DNA from: a virus
IMG/VR virus record: IMGVR_UViG_3300019884_000002
Span: 1 to 43,215 of that record
Reading direction: 5' to 3' (one strand)
DNA: 43,215 bases
A model generated the notes under the pieces. The model ran no database searches, was not told the origin of the DNA, and worked only from the letters and a program-made list of their open reading frames with translations. Made by a program: the position numbers and the translations under genes. Each line of letters starts with the position of its first letter. The stretch's first letter is position 1. Below, piece by piece: positions 1 to 8,310 of the stretch.

Positions 1-1280
1 CTCTTCTTCTCCATGTCCGCAAGCTTCCCTGCGTCGATGGCACGAGCCTTGGCGGCGGCAGCGAGCTGTCCTTGCAACGCCTCCAGCTTCTTCGTGTTCT
101 CTGAGGCGATGTCAAGGGTCTGACTGTGATCCTTCGTCGCGTTCTTGGCGTCGATCATTGCGTCGCGAACCTTGAAGATCGTCCCGCCGAGCTTGTCGAG
201 GGTCTTGTCGAACTCAGACGTCCCCATGACGCCTTTCGCCGCTTCCGCAGTTTGCTCCCCGAGACTCTTCGTCCATTCCCTCATCGCGTCGGTCATGCCA
301 GGGATGAGGGAGACCGTCTCCGAAATCGCAGTCATGACTCCGAGGATGACCGTCTGAAGTCCTGACCACACGGCATGAACGACGCGCGCTGCTTCGACTA
401 GACCTAAGGCGAAGTCCGTTGCGACGATTGCCGTGTTCTCAATGAGGCTGGTCGTCGTCTCGATCGAGGCTTGAGAGTCACCACCGAACGCGTCGTTGAT
501 GGCTTTGCCTACTGCGTCCATCCCGGCTGCGAGAACAGGGGACGCCGCGACCGCTTTCGCGACCTCGTCGACCCAGTTCACGATGAAGGTGCGTGCTGCC
601 TCAAGCCGTTCGCCGAAGTCCTTCTCCTGCACACCCGCTTTTTGGACGGCAGTTTCCAACATCCCCAGGATCGCAATGCGCTTCGCTTCGACCTTGGCAG
701 TGTCGGAAAGCATGCTGGCACTGACGCCCAACTTCTTCGCGTAGTCGGCTTCAGCGTCACCGACATCGACAACACCCAGTGCCATTGCCAGTGCGCGAGT
801 ACGACCCGTGACCATGGCGTCGGAGACGATATCCAACATCTCCTTCGTGCCGCCGAGGCCCCTGTTCTGGAGAACGAACGCTGCTTGAGACAACGTTCCG
901 AAGTCGTCCGCCGTCAGGCGAACACCTGCCGAGAGGAGGTGGGCAGCGTTCTTCGCGAGCTCGAAATCACCGATCGTGTCTTGCGTACCTGACCGGAGCT
1001 CCTCCATCACCTTTGCAGCTTCGCCGACGCCCCCCGCGAAGTCGCGGAGCGTGCCTTCGACGTCGAGGATGTCTGCGCCCCGTTCCCCGAGCTGCTTCGC
1101 GGCCGTGGCAATGCCTACGAACGTGGCGGCGACGAGACCTCCAGCAACGGCAATGCCAGCGAAGTGGGCCTTCGTGCCTTCAGAGAACGTGAACAGCTCC
1201 TTGGCAACGATGCCGAGGACATTCGTGTACTCGTCCTTGAGCTCAATGGCTCCTGATATCGGTGCGAGTTCAACTGCCAT
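1..1280 (-). CDS. tail tape measure protein, N-terminal part (runs off the left edge)
   Basis: Reading frame open from an ATG at 1280 to the window edge, about 426 codons with no stop. The translation is an alanine-rich, charged, helical protein: a hydrophobic Gly/Ala segment near residues 45-65, then long helical stretches, then a Lys/Glu/Ala-rich coiled-coil-like part near the edge. This composition, and the position directly after the frameshifted tail chaperone pair, is the classical setting of the tape measure protein that sets siphovirus tail length. The start overlaps the stop of the upstream chaperone frame (1270-1272). The gene is truncated only because the window ends. Specific domains were not recognised. 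Confidence 0.85.
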   Translation of the reverse strand, partial: MAVELAPISGAIELKDEYTNVLGIVAKELFTFSEGTKAHFAGIAVAGGLVAATFVGIATAAKQLGERGADILDVEGTLRDFAGGVGEAAKVMEELRSGTQDTIGDFELAKNAAHLLSAGVRLTADDFGTLSQAAFVLQNRGLGGTKEMLDIVSDAMVTGRTRALAMALGVVDVGDAEADYAKKLGVSASMLSDTAKVEAKRIAILGMLETAVQKAGVQEKDFGERLEAARTFIVNWVDEVAKAVAASPVLAAGMDAVGKAINDAFGGDSQASIETTTSLIENTAIVATDFALGLVEAARVVHAVWSGLQTVILGVMTAISETVSLIPGMTDAMREWTKSLGEQTAEAAKGVMGTSEFDKTLDKLGGTIFKVRDAMIDAKNATKDHSQTLDIASENTKKLEALQGQLAAAAKARAIDAGKLADMEKK

Positions 1281-1680
1281 TCTGTTTCTCCGACTTCGCG
1301 TTCTCCAACATGATGTTGTGCACGTGACACCACCCGTCGATCAACATCTCCTGGAACTCCAGGCTCTGCTTAGGTGCCATTACCTCCGCCATCCGTTCGA
1401 TCTCATCACCGAACTTGATGACGCAGTCGTCTAACTTGCCTCCCCGTAGCGCGAGTACGATCGACGCGAACCGGTAGTCCATACGTCGTTCGGACATGAT
1501 CTCGAGTTGATCGAACACTCGCCACTCGAGGAACTGGTCCGGCGTCAACTCGGCCAACATCGTGTCGACGTTTGCGTAACCGAGTTGCGCCGCCAGTCTG
1601 TACGCGAACCGACGCTGCTCGCCCCGCGCTAGGCTTTTTTTACTTCCTCCGTCGGCTTCTCTTTGTTCAGCGCGACGCAC
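1270..1680 (-). CDS. tail assembly chaperone, -1 frame extension (GT-like)
   Basis: Frame open from a GTG at 1680, but no good ribosome site precedes it. It overlaps the end of the upstream chaperone gene in the -1 frame and continues without a stop past the A7 slip site at 1635-1641. A -1 slip there gives a fused product of about 240 residues (119 from the upstream frame, 121 from this one, reading on as KKSLARGEQ). This matches the lambda G/GT scheme, in which a minority long chaperone binds the tape measure protein during tail assembly. The gene immediately precedes the tape measure, as expected. The separate GTG start is probably not used. Residue-level similarity to known GT extensions was not recognised; the call rests on position and slip site. 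Confidence 0.75.
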   Translation of the reverse strand: MRRAEQREADGGSKKSLARGEQRRFAYRLAAQLGYANVDTMLAELTPDQFLEWRVFDQLEIMSERRMDYRFASIVLALRGGKLDDCVIKFGDEIERMAEVMAPKQSLEFQEMLIDGWCHVHNIMLENAKSEKQNGS

Positions 1681-1991
1681 ACTCGCTGGATGCGATCCAG
1701 TACGTGCATGCTCTTCTGCCTGAGCATGATCAGGTCGAGCGGGACGCCTTTTTCGTCCACGCGGTCCATCGAGTAGGTGTACTCGTCCGCTTCATTGACC
1801 GCGCTGTAGATCAGGATGATGCACATGCCGTCATCCGGATACTTCCGCAGGTCCGCCAACTGCTTCATTGACTGGCCTGCTGTCATGCTCTTCAGACGGA
1901 TCGCCCCGCCCCATTCTGGAACTTCCACTTCCGCGTACTTCGCGTCGGCGGCAGACTCCACATCCGCCGCCGACAGGAACTTCGTTGCCAT
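1629..1991 (-). CDS. tail assembly chaperone (G-like)
   Basis: 120 residues, ATG at 1991 preceded by a GAGGTG ribosome site. Small acidic protein lying between the tail tube gene and the tape measure gene, the standard place for the short tail assembly chaperone of long-tailed phages. Its last codons read GTA AAA AAA GCC TAG, so the stop lies right behind a run of seven A residues. A GGAGG sequence lies a few nucleotides upstream of the run. Most ribosomes would stop here and give the short form; a minority would shift into the -1 frame. The family was assigned by position and frameshift architecture rather than by a recognised domain. Confidence 0.8.
   Translation of the reverse strand: MATKFLSAADVESAADAKYAEVEVPEWGGAIRLKSMTAGQSMKQLADLRKYPDDGMCIILIYSAVNEADEYTYSMDRVDEKGVPLDLIMLRQKSMHVLDRIQRVCVALNKEKPTEEVKKA
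1635..1641 (-). other. programmed -1 ribosomal frameshift slip site (A AAA AAA)
   Basis: Minus-strand run of seven A residues read in frame 0 as (GT)A AAA AAA, followed by GCC and the TAG stop (1629-1631). All-A heptamers fit the X XXY YYZ rule. A GGAGG Shine-Dalgarno-like element sits just upstream, the type of internal signal that stimulates -1 shifting in dnaX. After the slip the ribosome reads AGC CTA GCG into the downstream frame. No downstream hairpin was analysed. Confidence 0.78.
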
Positions 1992-2027
1992 ACTACACCT
2001 CGTCGGGAGAAAAGGTTTACGTCACCG

Positions 2028-2441
2028 CTACGACTCGACGACCGGGCCCGCCCAGACGATAGCACACATTGCCCCCTGTTTGCCATCCACGGGCGCCGGG
2101 TCGAACTTGAACTGCTGGAGACGAGCGTTGCCCGTACGGAGCTTGCCCGACGGGAACGCGATCTGCCAGTTCGCCTTCGTGTTGTTTGCCATGTCGGAGA
2201 GCAGCGTGATGTGAGTCGCGTTGCCGCCGACATAGTTGATCTTGAACGTCGGGTCCGACTGACGAAGGATACCGAGTACGTGCGACTCGGAACCGTCGTT
2301 GTGGGTCGACGTCTCGATCTTGTTCCGGCTCATTCCCCCCGGGTCAATCTCAGTGATCTCACCGATGGTCACGAACGCGGCTGGGGTTGCGAGATCCGCA
2401 CGCTTGATGAGGATCCCAGTGGTTGTGACGGCGTCAGACAT
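2028..2441 (-). CDS. major tail tube protein
   Basis: 137 residues, ATG at 2441 with a GGGAGGAAACAG ribosome site. The protein starts with a pattern typical of small tail tube proteins (an early GILIKRAD segment, then a GEITEIDPGG turn, a THNDGS segment and an alternating beta pattern ending in a Trp-Ala-Gly-Pro C-terminus). It precedes the tail assembly chaperones in transcription order, exactly where siphoviruses place the tail tube. It would polymerise around the tape measure to form the tail. Likely one of the more abundant virion proteins. Confidence 0.82.
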   Translation of the reverse strand: MSDAVTTTGILIKRADLATPAAFVTIGEITEIDPGGMSRNKIETSTHNDGSESHVLGILRQSDPTFKINYVGGNATHITLLSDMANNTKANWQIAFPSGKLRTGNARLQQFKFDPAPVDGKQGAMCAIVWAGPVVES

Positions 2442-2456
2442 TGTCTGTTTCCTCCC

Positions 2457-2972
2457 TTACGCCGATGCGCCGAGCAGGATGAGGTCGTACGTAACCCCCG
2501 TGCCGGCCGCGCTGTTGGTGAACTTGAGGAGGTCGGTGGCACCGGCGCCAACCGGCCACGCTGTGACGTCAGGTGCGACCAGAGCGAGGATGCCGCCAGG
2601 CCTCACATGAACGGTGTCCGTCGCGGAGCCCAACGGTCCGAGGAACTGGGTACCTGCGGCGGCGCCCATCACGACGTTGTTGGTGTTCGCAGCGAGCGCC
2701 GCGATGATGATCGCTTTGATCCGAGCGAACGTGATCACGGATCCGAAGGCATCGAGGAGCACGCCTGCGAGATCGAGAGTCACGGAGGCCGAAGCTGCGA
2801 GCGTTCGAGTCTCCGAATAGACCCGATCGCACTGGTTTGCCCCGAACCCGTCAGCGAGCGAAATGACCGTCGATCGATCAATCGTCGCCTGTGAGATCGC
2901 GACACCGATTGCGGGATTTGCGAACAGCGCCCGCAGCATGAGCTGAACGCTGGACGTGAGAGTCGTTGCCAT
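2457..2972 (-). CDS. phage virion-associated protein, tail-proximal, unknown role
   Basis: 171 residues, ATG at 2972 after an AAGGAGA ribosome site. Recognisable pattern seen in many phage structural proteins: a DRVYSETRTLAASASVTLDLAG segment followed by DAFGSVITFARIKAI, a VRPGG turn and a C-terminal TYDLILLGAS. The gene lies between the tail terminator-like gene and the tail tube gene. The predicted fold is mostly beta. It may be a tail or decoration component; the exact role cannot be told from sequence. Confidence 0.6.
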   Translation of the reverse strand: MATTLTSSVQLMLRALFANPAIGVAISQATIDRSTVISLADGFGANQCDRVYSETRTLAASASVTLDLAGVLLDAFGSVITFARIKAIIIAALAANTNNVVMGAAAGTQFLGPLGSATDTVHVRPGGILALVAPDVTAWPVGAGATDLLKFTNSAAGTGVTYDLILLGASA

Positions 2973-2986
2973 CTACTTGTTCTCCT

Positions 2987-3415
2987 TTACAGTGTCCCAC
3001 TCGTAGCGGGAGAGTAACGTTTCGCGACGTCGATATTGAACGAGAGTCTAACACGGCCGTTGTCGTCACGACCCAGATCGAGAGGTTCGCTCTGGATGTA
3101 CGTCACCGACCGCCACCAAGTTCCATTCACCATCTGGTTCCTGATGGGATAGAGGAGCTCGTATAAAGCCTTTACACGAGTCTCTGCCACGTCGTAGAGC
3201 TCCGCTCGCACGACGATCTGGGCAGAAGGATGAACGTATGCGGGCAGATGGATCATGTTGTGCGTCCCCTCCGGAGCCGCACCGCCTGTCGCAATGAGGG
3301 TGATGAACGGGCCCGCACCGACAATCTGAACAGTCGCCAACGTCCCCTTGAAGAGGTCGGTGCCGTATGTCCCAAGACCGGCTCGCTCGATCAACCAGAC
3401 GAGGTCGTCTAACAT
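2987..3415 (-). CDS. tail terminator-like / minor capsid family protein
   Basis: 142 residues, ATG at 3415. Begins with a helix typical of tail terminators (LDDLVWLIERAGLGTYGTDLFKG) and continues with a beta-rich region ending in a strand pair around SFNIDVAKRY. Length and position (after the tail-completion-like protein, before tail tube) fit the protein that caps the tail tube at the head-tail junction. Assignment is by position and general pattern; a hidden-Markov comparison to the minor capsid and DUF3168-type families would settle it. Confidence 0.6.
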   Translation of the reverse strand: MLDDLVWLIERAGLGTYGTDLFKGTLATVQIVGAGPFITLIATGGAAPEGTHNMIHLPAYVHPSAQIVVRAELYDVAETRVKALYELLYPIRNQMVNGTWWRSVTYIQSEPLDLGRDDNGRVRLSFNIDVAKRYSPATSGTL

Positions 3416-3418
3416 GCC

Positions 3419-3820
3419 TTACGCATCCTTCGCTTTGTTCAGGTTGATCCGTTTGGCGATCCTCGCCGGCAGCTGTGGCGCAACCGCCTTCAACGGACGT
3501 TCGATGTACTTCGCCCCACCCACTGGATGGTTCAGCTCGAGGTCCTCGTGAACGATCGCCGCGTACTCATCGACGGGCGGAGTGTTGCCCGCAGCGATCT
3601 TCACTGCGATGACACGACCCCGTCGGAAGAACCCGAGTACGCGAATGTCGTTCCTCAGATCCCCAGAGAGGATTGGCGTCGCTGGGATGATGTTCTGGTC
3701 AACCACTTCCTCCGCAACCCCGATGAGTGCGTTCCCGAATTCGTCGGGCGCATTCTTCTGGATCTTGGCGAGTTGGCTCATCACCTTCGCCACGCCGCTC
3801 CACGCTGAGAAACTCATCAT
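3419..3820 (-). CDS. HK97 gp10-like tail completion protein
   Basis: 133 residues. Two starts are possible, ATG at 3820 or ATG at 3817 (TGATG overlap with the upstream stop). Layout matches the HK97 gp10 / tail-completion family: an N-terminal amphipathic helix, a VVDQNIIPATPILSGDLRNDI segment (the usual P-hydrophobic-S/T-G-x-L-R motif of this family), a beta hairpin, then YAAIVHEDLELNHPVGGAKYIERPL, the typical HE....H..G.AKF.E.P signature. Acts at the head-tail joint. Neighbours support this. Confidence 0.75.
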   Translation of the reverse strand: MMSFSAWSGVAKVMSQLAKIQKNAPDEFGNALIGVAEEVVDQNIIPATPILSGDLRNDIRVLGFFRRGRVIAVKIAAGNTPPVDEYAAIVHEDLELNHPVGGAKYIERPLKAVAPQLPARIAKRINLNKAKDA

Positions 3821-4185
3821 CCGAGGTACACCTTTGTGAGAATGGGTAGGCCGGTCACGCGATCGACGAACCCTTCCATTGCCAGGATTGGACGGCCGGA
3901 CGAATCCTGCGCGTCCTCCGGAAGACGAATCCGATCCTGAACGTTCACGACGACTTCGGGATCGAGGAAGACAACAGATGCGCTGCTCACGGCGAGCGTG
4001 CCCGTCAGCGTCCTCACCTGCTTCTGCTTCTTCTTGATCAGAGCCGGGTGTGGAGTCGATTCGTACGACCCACCTCCTGATCCTGACTGCGCGAGGAAGC
4101 GTCGGTGCACAGCCATGGGTTGCAGATCAGCCGTCAAGGCCTTCGCCGTCGCGACGCCGCTCCGTACTGTGTCAAGCAAGCCCAT
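3817..4185 (-). CDS. head closure / head-tail adaptor-like protein
   Basis: 122 residues, ATG at 4185. Small beta-rich protein with a central VVFLDPEVVVNVQDRIRLPEDAQ segment, typical of the strands in head-closure (stopper) proteins, and a C-terminal ILTKVYLG. It lies between the connector-like genes and the gp10-like gene, the usual place for the head closure protein. No named domain can be assigned with certainty. Confidence 0.5.
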   Translation of the reverse strand: MGLLDTVRSGVATAKALTADLQPMAVHRRFLAQSGSGGGSYESTPHPALIKKKQKQVRTLTGTLAVSSASVVFLDPEVVVNVQDRIRLPEDAQDSSGRPILAMEGFVDRVTGLPILTKVYLG

Positions 4186-4190
4186 GATTA

Positions 4191-4625
4191 CTACTCCTCG
4201 ATTTCCATCACAACGTCAGCCGCGCTGGTCCCCGTGATGTTGAACAGGACGAGAGTCTCCAGCGGCGGAATCCAAATCTTCTGCAACTGGTTACTGTTGG
4301 GTGGCCACGTCCATCCTGCACCGATTGTCGCAGGAAGGCTGACGCGCCCATGATACACAGCAGGAGCAGTGGGAGAAGTGCCCCACGCCAGAGCGTACCT
4401 GGCGACAGAGACATCTCCCGGCTTCCCCTGCGAGTGAAACGGCACTGGTGTCGTCGGAGTGATTCCAGCAGCTGCTGGTCTCCCGATTCCGAACACTGAC
4501 GCCGTGGCCGCGTTGAGGGTCAGAGACAACGCACGAAGGAAACAACCCTTGGCGCCGGCGATGATTTCAATCGCGGCGTTGTTGATTGTGACATTCGTGG
4601 TCCTTTCAGCACGTGTGAAAATCAT
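4191..4625 (-). CDS. unrecognised virion protein
   Basis: 144 residues from the ATG at 4625, which overlaps the upstream stop as TGATG; a GTG at 4628 is an alternative. Beta-rich, few charged residues, with a GRPAAAGITPTTPVPFHSQGKPGD segment and a WGTSPTAP loop. It looks like a structural protein, perhaps a decoration or tail-associated protein, and is embedded in the head-tail connector genes. Function not recognised. Confidence 0.5.
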   Translation of the reverse strand: MIFTRAERTTNVTINNAAIEIIAGAKGCFLRALSLTLNAATASVFGIGRPAAAGITPTTPVPFHSQGKPGDVSVARYALAWGTSPTAPAVYHGRVSLPATIGAGWTWPPNSNQLQKIWIPPLETLVLFNITGTSAADVVMEIEE

Positions 4626-5155
4626 CACGTCCTCACCGGCACAAGCGGTGCACGCCCTGCCGGATAGCCCCAGTGAGTTGGAATCAGGTAGACCACAGTA
4701 TCAGGAACGGGCTTAGGCTTCACACCATCCTTGAAGATGAGTGTCACCACGTCCGCCGTGATTTGCTTGATCCCCTGCGTTTCTACGTCTGAATTCCCCG
4801 CCATGTCACTGACGAGGAGCTGACGCGCGTACTCAGCGGTCGCATGCTGGACTTCGATCGGAACCGCACTGTCGGGCACGTACTCCCAACCATTCCGCTT
4901 GATCACGCCGGCACGAGGCCAGAGCAACGCTTGCGTCGGAGTGGTGGGATACCCTTCAGACCAGATCCAGTTCGACGGCGAGTCCAAGAGCTTGGTAGCC
5001 CAGAGGATCGCCGCCGTCTTCGAGTCAGACGAAGCGTCCGCCCACGTAGCTCCGACAGCGGGTCGGTCCAAGTGGTACTGGTCAGCGACTGCTAATGTCA
5101 CGTACGCGTTAGCAACCGCCGAACCAGGTGTCGCGTCGATTGGTGTAACGGGCAT
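4625..5155 (-). CDS. DnaT-like / head-tail connector family protein
   Basis: 176 residues, ATG at 5155 after GTAAGGAGAAGG. The N-terminus matches the family annotated as putative DnaT-like ssDNA-binding protein, found at the connector position in many phages: ANAYVTLAVADQYHLDRP, then W..A...K..AILWATKLLD, then W......P..TQALLWPRAGV and a helical VPIEVQHATAEYARQLL. This pattern overlaps the gp6-like adaptor fold. It follows the coat protein and a 156-aa protein, so a role as the adaptor attached to the portal is more likely than a replication role. Confidence 0.75.
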   Translation of the reverse strand: MPVTPIDATPGSAVANAYVTLAVADQYHLDRPAVGATWADASSDSKTAAILWATKLLDSPSNWIWSEGYPTTPTQALLWPRAGVIKRNGWEYVPDSAVPIEVQHATAEYARQLLVSDMAGNSDVETQGIKQITADVVTLIFKDGVKPKPVPDTVVYLIPTHWGYPAGRAPLVPVRT

Positions 5156-5166
5156 CGACCTTCTCC

Positions 5167-5637
5167 TTACGCCGGGTCAGCGACGTATTTGATGATGAAG
5201 TCGATGTGCGTCGCCACGGTGAGCGTTGCGCCTGGTGCCTTGTACCCGACTGGCGTGTTCGCGTCCAGCTGAGTGAAGGAAGCACCGTCCGCAAGGACCA
5301 CCGCGTTCGCAGCGCCGCCTCGTACCACGGCGCTGCGTGTGAGTGCTGCCACGGCCACGACCGCCAACTCCACGACAGCCGCAGCGCGGGTCCCGTAGAT
5401 GTTGATGGAGGTGGAAGTGGTGGCGTTGCCGCCGATCGCGATCATGATGAAGTCGAGCAGGCGCCACCTGACGCCCGGCAGCGCCGGGAGCTCGGTGAAG
5501 AGACCGCCGGTGGTGGTCAGGGCTGCTGCAGCAACGCGCTGTCGTAGCTCCCTGGCCATCCCGAACTGCACGAGGACATCATTGATGTAGCGTTCGGATG
5601 CCGCACCTTTACCCTGTGGGTAGAGTCTTGAATCCAT
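5167..5637 (-). CDS. unrecognised virion protein next to coat protein
   Basis: 156 residues, ATG at 5637 with an AAGGAG ribosome site. Ala/Val/Thr-rich, beta-type sequence with a central LLDFIMIAIGGNATTSTSINIYGT segment and a C-terminal ATHIDFIIKYVADPA. Its place directly after the coat gene suits a decoration or head-completion protein, but no family is recognised. A small 6-bp hairpin lies between it and the coat stop codon. Confidence 0.5.
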   Translation of the reverse strand: MDSRLYPQGKGAASERYINDVLVQFGMARELRQRVAAAALTTTGGLFTELPALPGVRWRLLDFIMIAIGGNATTSTSINIYGTRAAAVVELAVVAVAALTRSAVVRGGAANAVVLADGASFTQLDANTPVGYKAPGATLTVATHIDFIIKYVADPA

Positions 5638-5694
5638 TTGGCTGTTCTCCTTGAATTGGTGAAGGACGGAATCGCTCCCGTCCCGTCACGCAGG

Positions 5695-6864
5695 TTAACC
5701 AGCCAACCGAACCCAGAACTCCGGACGGGGCACCGCGCCACCGTACAGAGCATCCCACGACCACTGCGTCTGCTTGTGCTGACGCGATACTTCGAGGCGC
5801 AGCGAGAGGCCGCTGATCTCGTCGATCGCAACCGCCTGCAGCGTGCCGGGAACCATCAGCGTCTCGAGGAGAGGCGCCATGGCGAACGCGATCGCGTCGC
5901 GGTGGATCAGCGAGTTGAGCACGTGCGTGGTCTTCGCTTCGATGTCCTCGTTGTCCACCACAGCCGCGACGAGGCCGGGTTCGAACGTGATCGAGGTGAT
6001 GGTCGCGCCACCAACGGTCGAGACGACAGTGTACGTCTGCGCATGACCGGTGACGCCGGCGAGACCCTTGAACTTGATGATGTCGCCCTCGGTCATCGTG
6101 CCGAGTGCGCCACCGTCAACCGTGATGGTCTTCGTGCCGATCGGGTAGCCCGCACCGTTGTTGACTTCGTACGGCGTGCCGGTGCCAGCGTACGTGCCGG
6201 CGGTGTGCGAAGCGGTGAGCTGTGACATCAGCCAGAGGGCGCCCAGCTTCTCACCGATGATGCCCTTGGTGATGCCCATCGTGTCGCCACGGAAGCTCGC
6301 GTCCTGGAACGCGCGCAGACCAAGTGCGGACGCTTCAGCGTCGGTGTTGATGATCATGAACCGCGGATCCATGTCCATCAACTGGTTGTTGGCGATGCGG
6401 CGTGCATCGAGGTACGCGGACAGATCCGTCGCGAACGGCGTGGTGCCGGCAACGCCAGCGTAGCCGTAGGACTTCACGTGCAGCGTCCAGAGGAAGGTCT
6501 CGATGGCGTTCGCGACGGCTTTGATACCTTCGCTCGCCTGCGCGGGGAGGATTCCCGCGTTGACCTGGATCAAGCCCTTGTCGTCCATTGCGAACGGGGC
6601 TTCCTTCCACTGCGACAACGTGAGCGCGATGGAAGTCGGGGTGATCGCCGGAACCGCCGGCGGCACAACGTCGGGAACGACGTCTCGTGCGGTGATCGCC
6701 GATGGAATGGCGATGTTGACCGTCGCAAAACGCTTCTGCGACGTGATCTCCTGCTCGTACGAACGGTTCGCGATCAACGCGAGCGCGAGGCGCTGACGCA
6801 GTGCGTCGAGGCCCATTGAAACCGTTGTGCCGAGCAGGGCGGTCGTAACCATTGCTCCAGCCAT
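5695..6864 (-). CDS. major capsid protein, P22 coat-like
   Basis: 389 residues, ATG at 6864, ribosome site CAGGAG nine nucleotides upstream. The sequence resembles the P22 coat protein family (HK97 fold with an inserted domain): an N-terminal arm, PSAITARDVVPDVVPPAVPAITPTSIALTLSQWKEAPFAMDDKG, an inserted beta domain near residues 210-290 with a GDIIKFKGLAGVTGHAQTYTVV segment, and the hallmark C-terminal region LSLRLEVSRQHKQTQWSWDALYGGAV. Length is near that of other members. Transcribed after the scaffold gene, as expected. A P22-type coat in a phage with a long non-contractile tail is common. Confidence 0.9.
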   Translation of the reverse strand: MAGAMVTTALLGTTVSMGLDALRQRLALALIANRSYEQEITSQKRFATVNIAIPSAITARDVVPDVVPPAVPAITPTSIALTLSQWKEAPFAMDDKGLIQVNAGILPAQASEGIKAVANAIETFLWTLHVKSYGYAGVAGTTPFATDLSAYLDARRIANNQLMDMDPRFMIINTDAEASALGLRAFQDASFRGDTMGITKGIIGEKLGALWLMSQLTASHTAGTYAGTGTPYEVNNGAGYPIGTKTITVDGGALGTMTEGDIIKFKGLAGVTGHAQTYTVVSTVGGATITSITFEPGLVAAVVDNEDIEAKTTHVLNSLIHRDAIAFAMAPLLETLMVPGTLQAVAIDEISGLSLRLEVSRQHKQTQWSWDALYGGAVPRPEFWVRLAG

Positions 6865-6945
6865 GTTGTCAGACTCCTGAGAAAGAGTGTTTAATTCCCA
6901 GCAGCCCCACCGGAGCTGGACTCGCTACTTCACCGAAGTGCGGTC

Positions 6946-6976
6946 GGGAAGGGGGCCTCGCCGAAGACCCCTTCCC
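6946..6976 (-). other. strong hairpin between scaffold and coat genes
   Basis: Perfect 9-bp inverted repeat GGGAAGGGG / CCCCTTCCC with a 13-nt loop, in the 129-nt gap between scaffold stop and coat start. No U tract follows on either strand, so a plain intrinsic terminator is unlikely. It could act as an mRNA processing or stability element, or a partial attenuator between scaffold and coat. Confidence 0.6.
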
Positions 6977-6993
6977 CTACCTTTGTGTCGATG

Positions 6994-7791
6994 CTACGAC
7001 GTGTACTCGTACCGCAACGTGCCTTCCCGAACTGCCTTCGCGTTCTTCGGATCGCCCAGTTGCTGAGGCGTCGGGTCTTTGATAACGTTCTGACCCGCTG
7101 GACGAACGATTGTTCCCTTCGGACCGGTCTCGGCGCCGCCGCCGGTCGAGAGCTTGAATGCGAAGGGTGATTCCTTCGTCTGCTGTGTGAGCCACTCTTC
7201 CACCGAAAGAGGCTCGCCTGGTTTGTCTGTGGAGAAGACGTTCTGCGCAGCACGGAGAACGCCTCCCTCGATGACGAACTTCCCCGCCGACTTGCTGAGG
7301 ATGAAGTCGAGGGCGGTCGGTTCGCCGCCTGCCGCCGCAAACTTCTCGCCGATGGCTGACCGCTTGACGGCATCATTCGCGCGCTTGTCGGCGTCGGCCG
7401 CTTTGTCCTGGAAGCTCTTGAGCTCGGCTTGGACCGGAGCGAGAGCAGCTTCCACCGACGCCTTGATCTGCGCCGCGATGTCGTCCGGCTTCGTGATGCC
7501 CTTGTTCTCCAAGTCCTTCACCTTCGTGAGAGCTGCCTTCGCTGCGTCGATGTCAACTCCATCGAGCTTGACTTTCAGTGGACGCAACTCCCCGAGCTCC
7601 TGGAGATGCTTGATGTTGTTGTCCCGGAACTCCACGACCTTCGCGTTGGAGGCCTCGAGATCCGCTTTCGGCACAAAGCCGATTGGCGCCGCCGTCAGCG
7701 TGAGATGGAACTTCCCATCCTTCGCTTCGTAGTGCGGTCGTATGTCAGCCGCAAGGCTGTCGAGCGTGTCAACTACGGGAGATAGTGCCAT
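6994..7791 (-). CDS. capsid scaffold protein
   Basis: 265 residues, ATG at 7791. Charged, helical and Lys/Ala/Asp-rich: residues 45-70 and 95-150 look like coiled coil, with ALAPVQAELKSFQDKAADADKRANDAVKRSAIGEKF. The C-terminal part is disordered with a QNVIKDPTPQQLGDPKNAKAVREG segment, common near the end of phage scaffolds. Located just upstream of the coat gene. It would guide procapsid assembly and then leave or be degraded; no protease domain is seen in the protein or next to it. Confidence 0.8.
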   Translation of the reverse strand: MALSPVVDTLDSLAADIRPHYEAKDGKFHLTLTAAPIGFVPKADLEASNAKVVEFRDNNIKHLQELGELRPLKVKLDGVDIDAAKAALTKVKDLENKGITKPDDIAAQIKASVEAALAPVQAELKSFQDKAADADKRANDAVKRSAIGEKFAAAGGEPTALDFILSKSAGKFVIEGGVLRAAQNVFSTDKPGEPLSVEEWLTQQTKESPFAFKLSTGGGAETGPKGTIVRPAGQNVIKDPTPQQLGDPKNAKAVREGTLRYEYTS

Positions 7792-7805
7792 GCCTGTAAC
7801 CCTTC

Positions 7806-8306
7806 CTATGCTGCGTCGAGAAGCACTAGCAGATCGAGCAGCTCTTCGTCTGCTAGACGTTGTTCATTCACTCGACCCACAGCGCGCACTCGCATGAGTG
7901 ACGTGTGCATCAAGATGGGAGCTGCCCCGACCGCACCCGCTGCGCGCCCCGTCACAACGGTGGAGAGAACCTCAAACGAGAGAAGGCTCGTCGCTACGCG
8001 CGCCCGCGCTCGAACCGTCGCACGTCCGATGAAGAGTTCGAGGGACAGAACCGTGGCCGCCGCAATCGAACGTCCCCGAACAGAGACGGCGTTGACAGTC
8101 AGTGTCAGGTTCGCCGTCGTCGTGCCGATGCTTGCTTTTGCTCGAGCGACGACTGAGAACGGACGTAGCCAGTCACCTTGAGTGGGCGTCGTGAGAATCG
8201 CACCAGGGATACGTCTGCGCACGAAGCGACGCGAGAAGTCGTCATCGACGACAACAGGCGCCGTTCCGGTGGCGTAGAAGTACGTGACCTGGACGGATAC
8301 CTTCAT
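7806..8306 (-). CDS. unrecognised beta-rich virion protein
   Basis: 166 residues, ATG at 8306. Beta-strand-rich sequence with many Val/Thr/Ala and Arg residues and no Cys. It follows the small membrane protein and precedes the scaffold. Repeating strand patterns (ASIGTTTANLTLTVNAVSVRGR, then VRARARVATSLLSFEV) suggest an Ig-like or jelly-roll fold, an inference only. Function unknown. Confidence 0.5.
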   Translation of the reverse strand: MKVSVQVTYFYATGTAPVVVDDDFSRRFVRRRIPGAILTTPTQGDWLRPFSVVARAKASIGTTTANLTLTVNAVSVRGRSIAAATVLSLELFIGRATVRARARVATSLLSFEVLSTVVTGRAAGAVGAAPILMHTSLMRVRAVGRVNEQRLADEELLDLLVLLDAA

Positions 8307-8310
8307 CGGT

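Noticed and set aside
2211-2894. Long open frame on the plus strand across tail genes
   Set aside because: Opposite-strand shadow of the tail genes; Arg-rich, no ribosome site, no motif.
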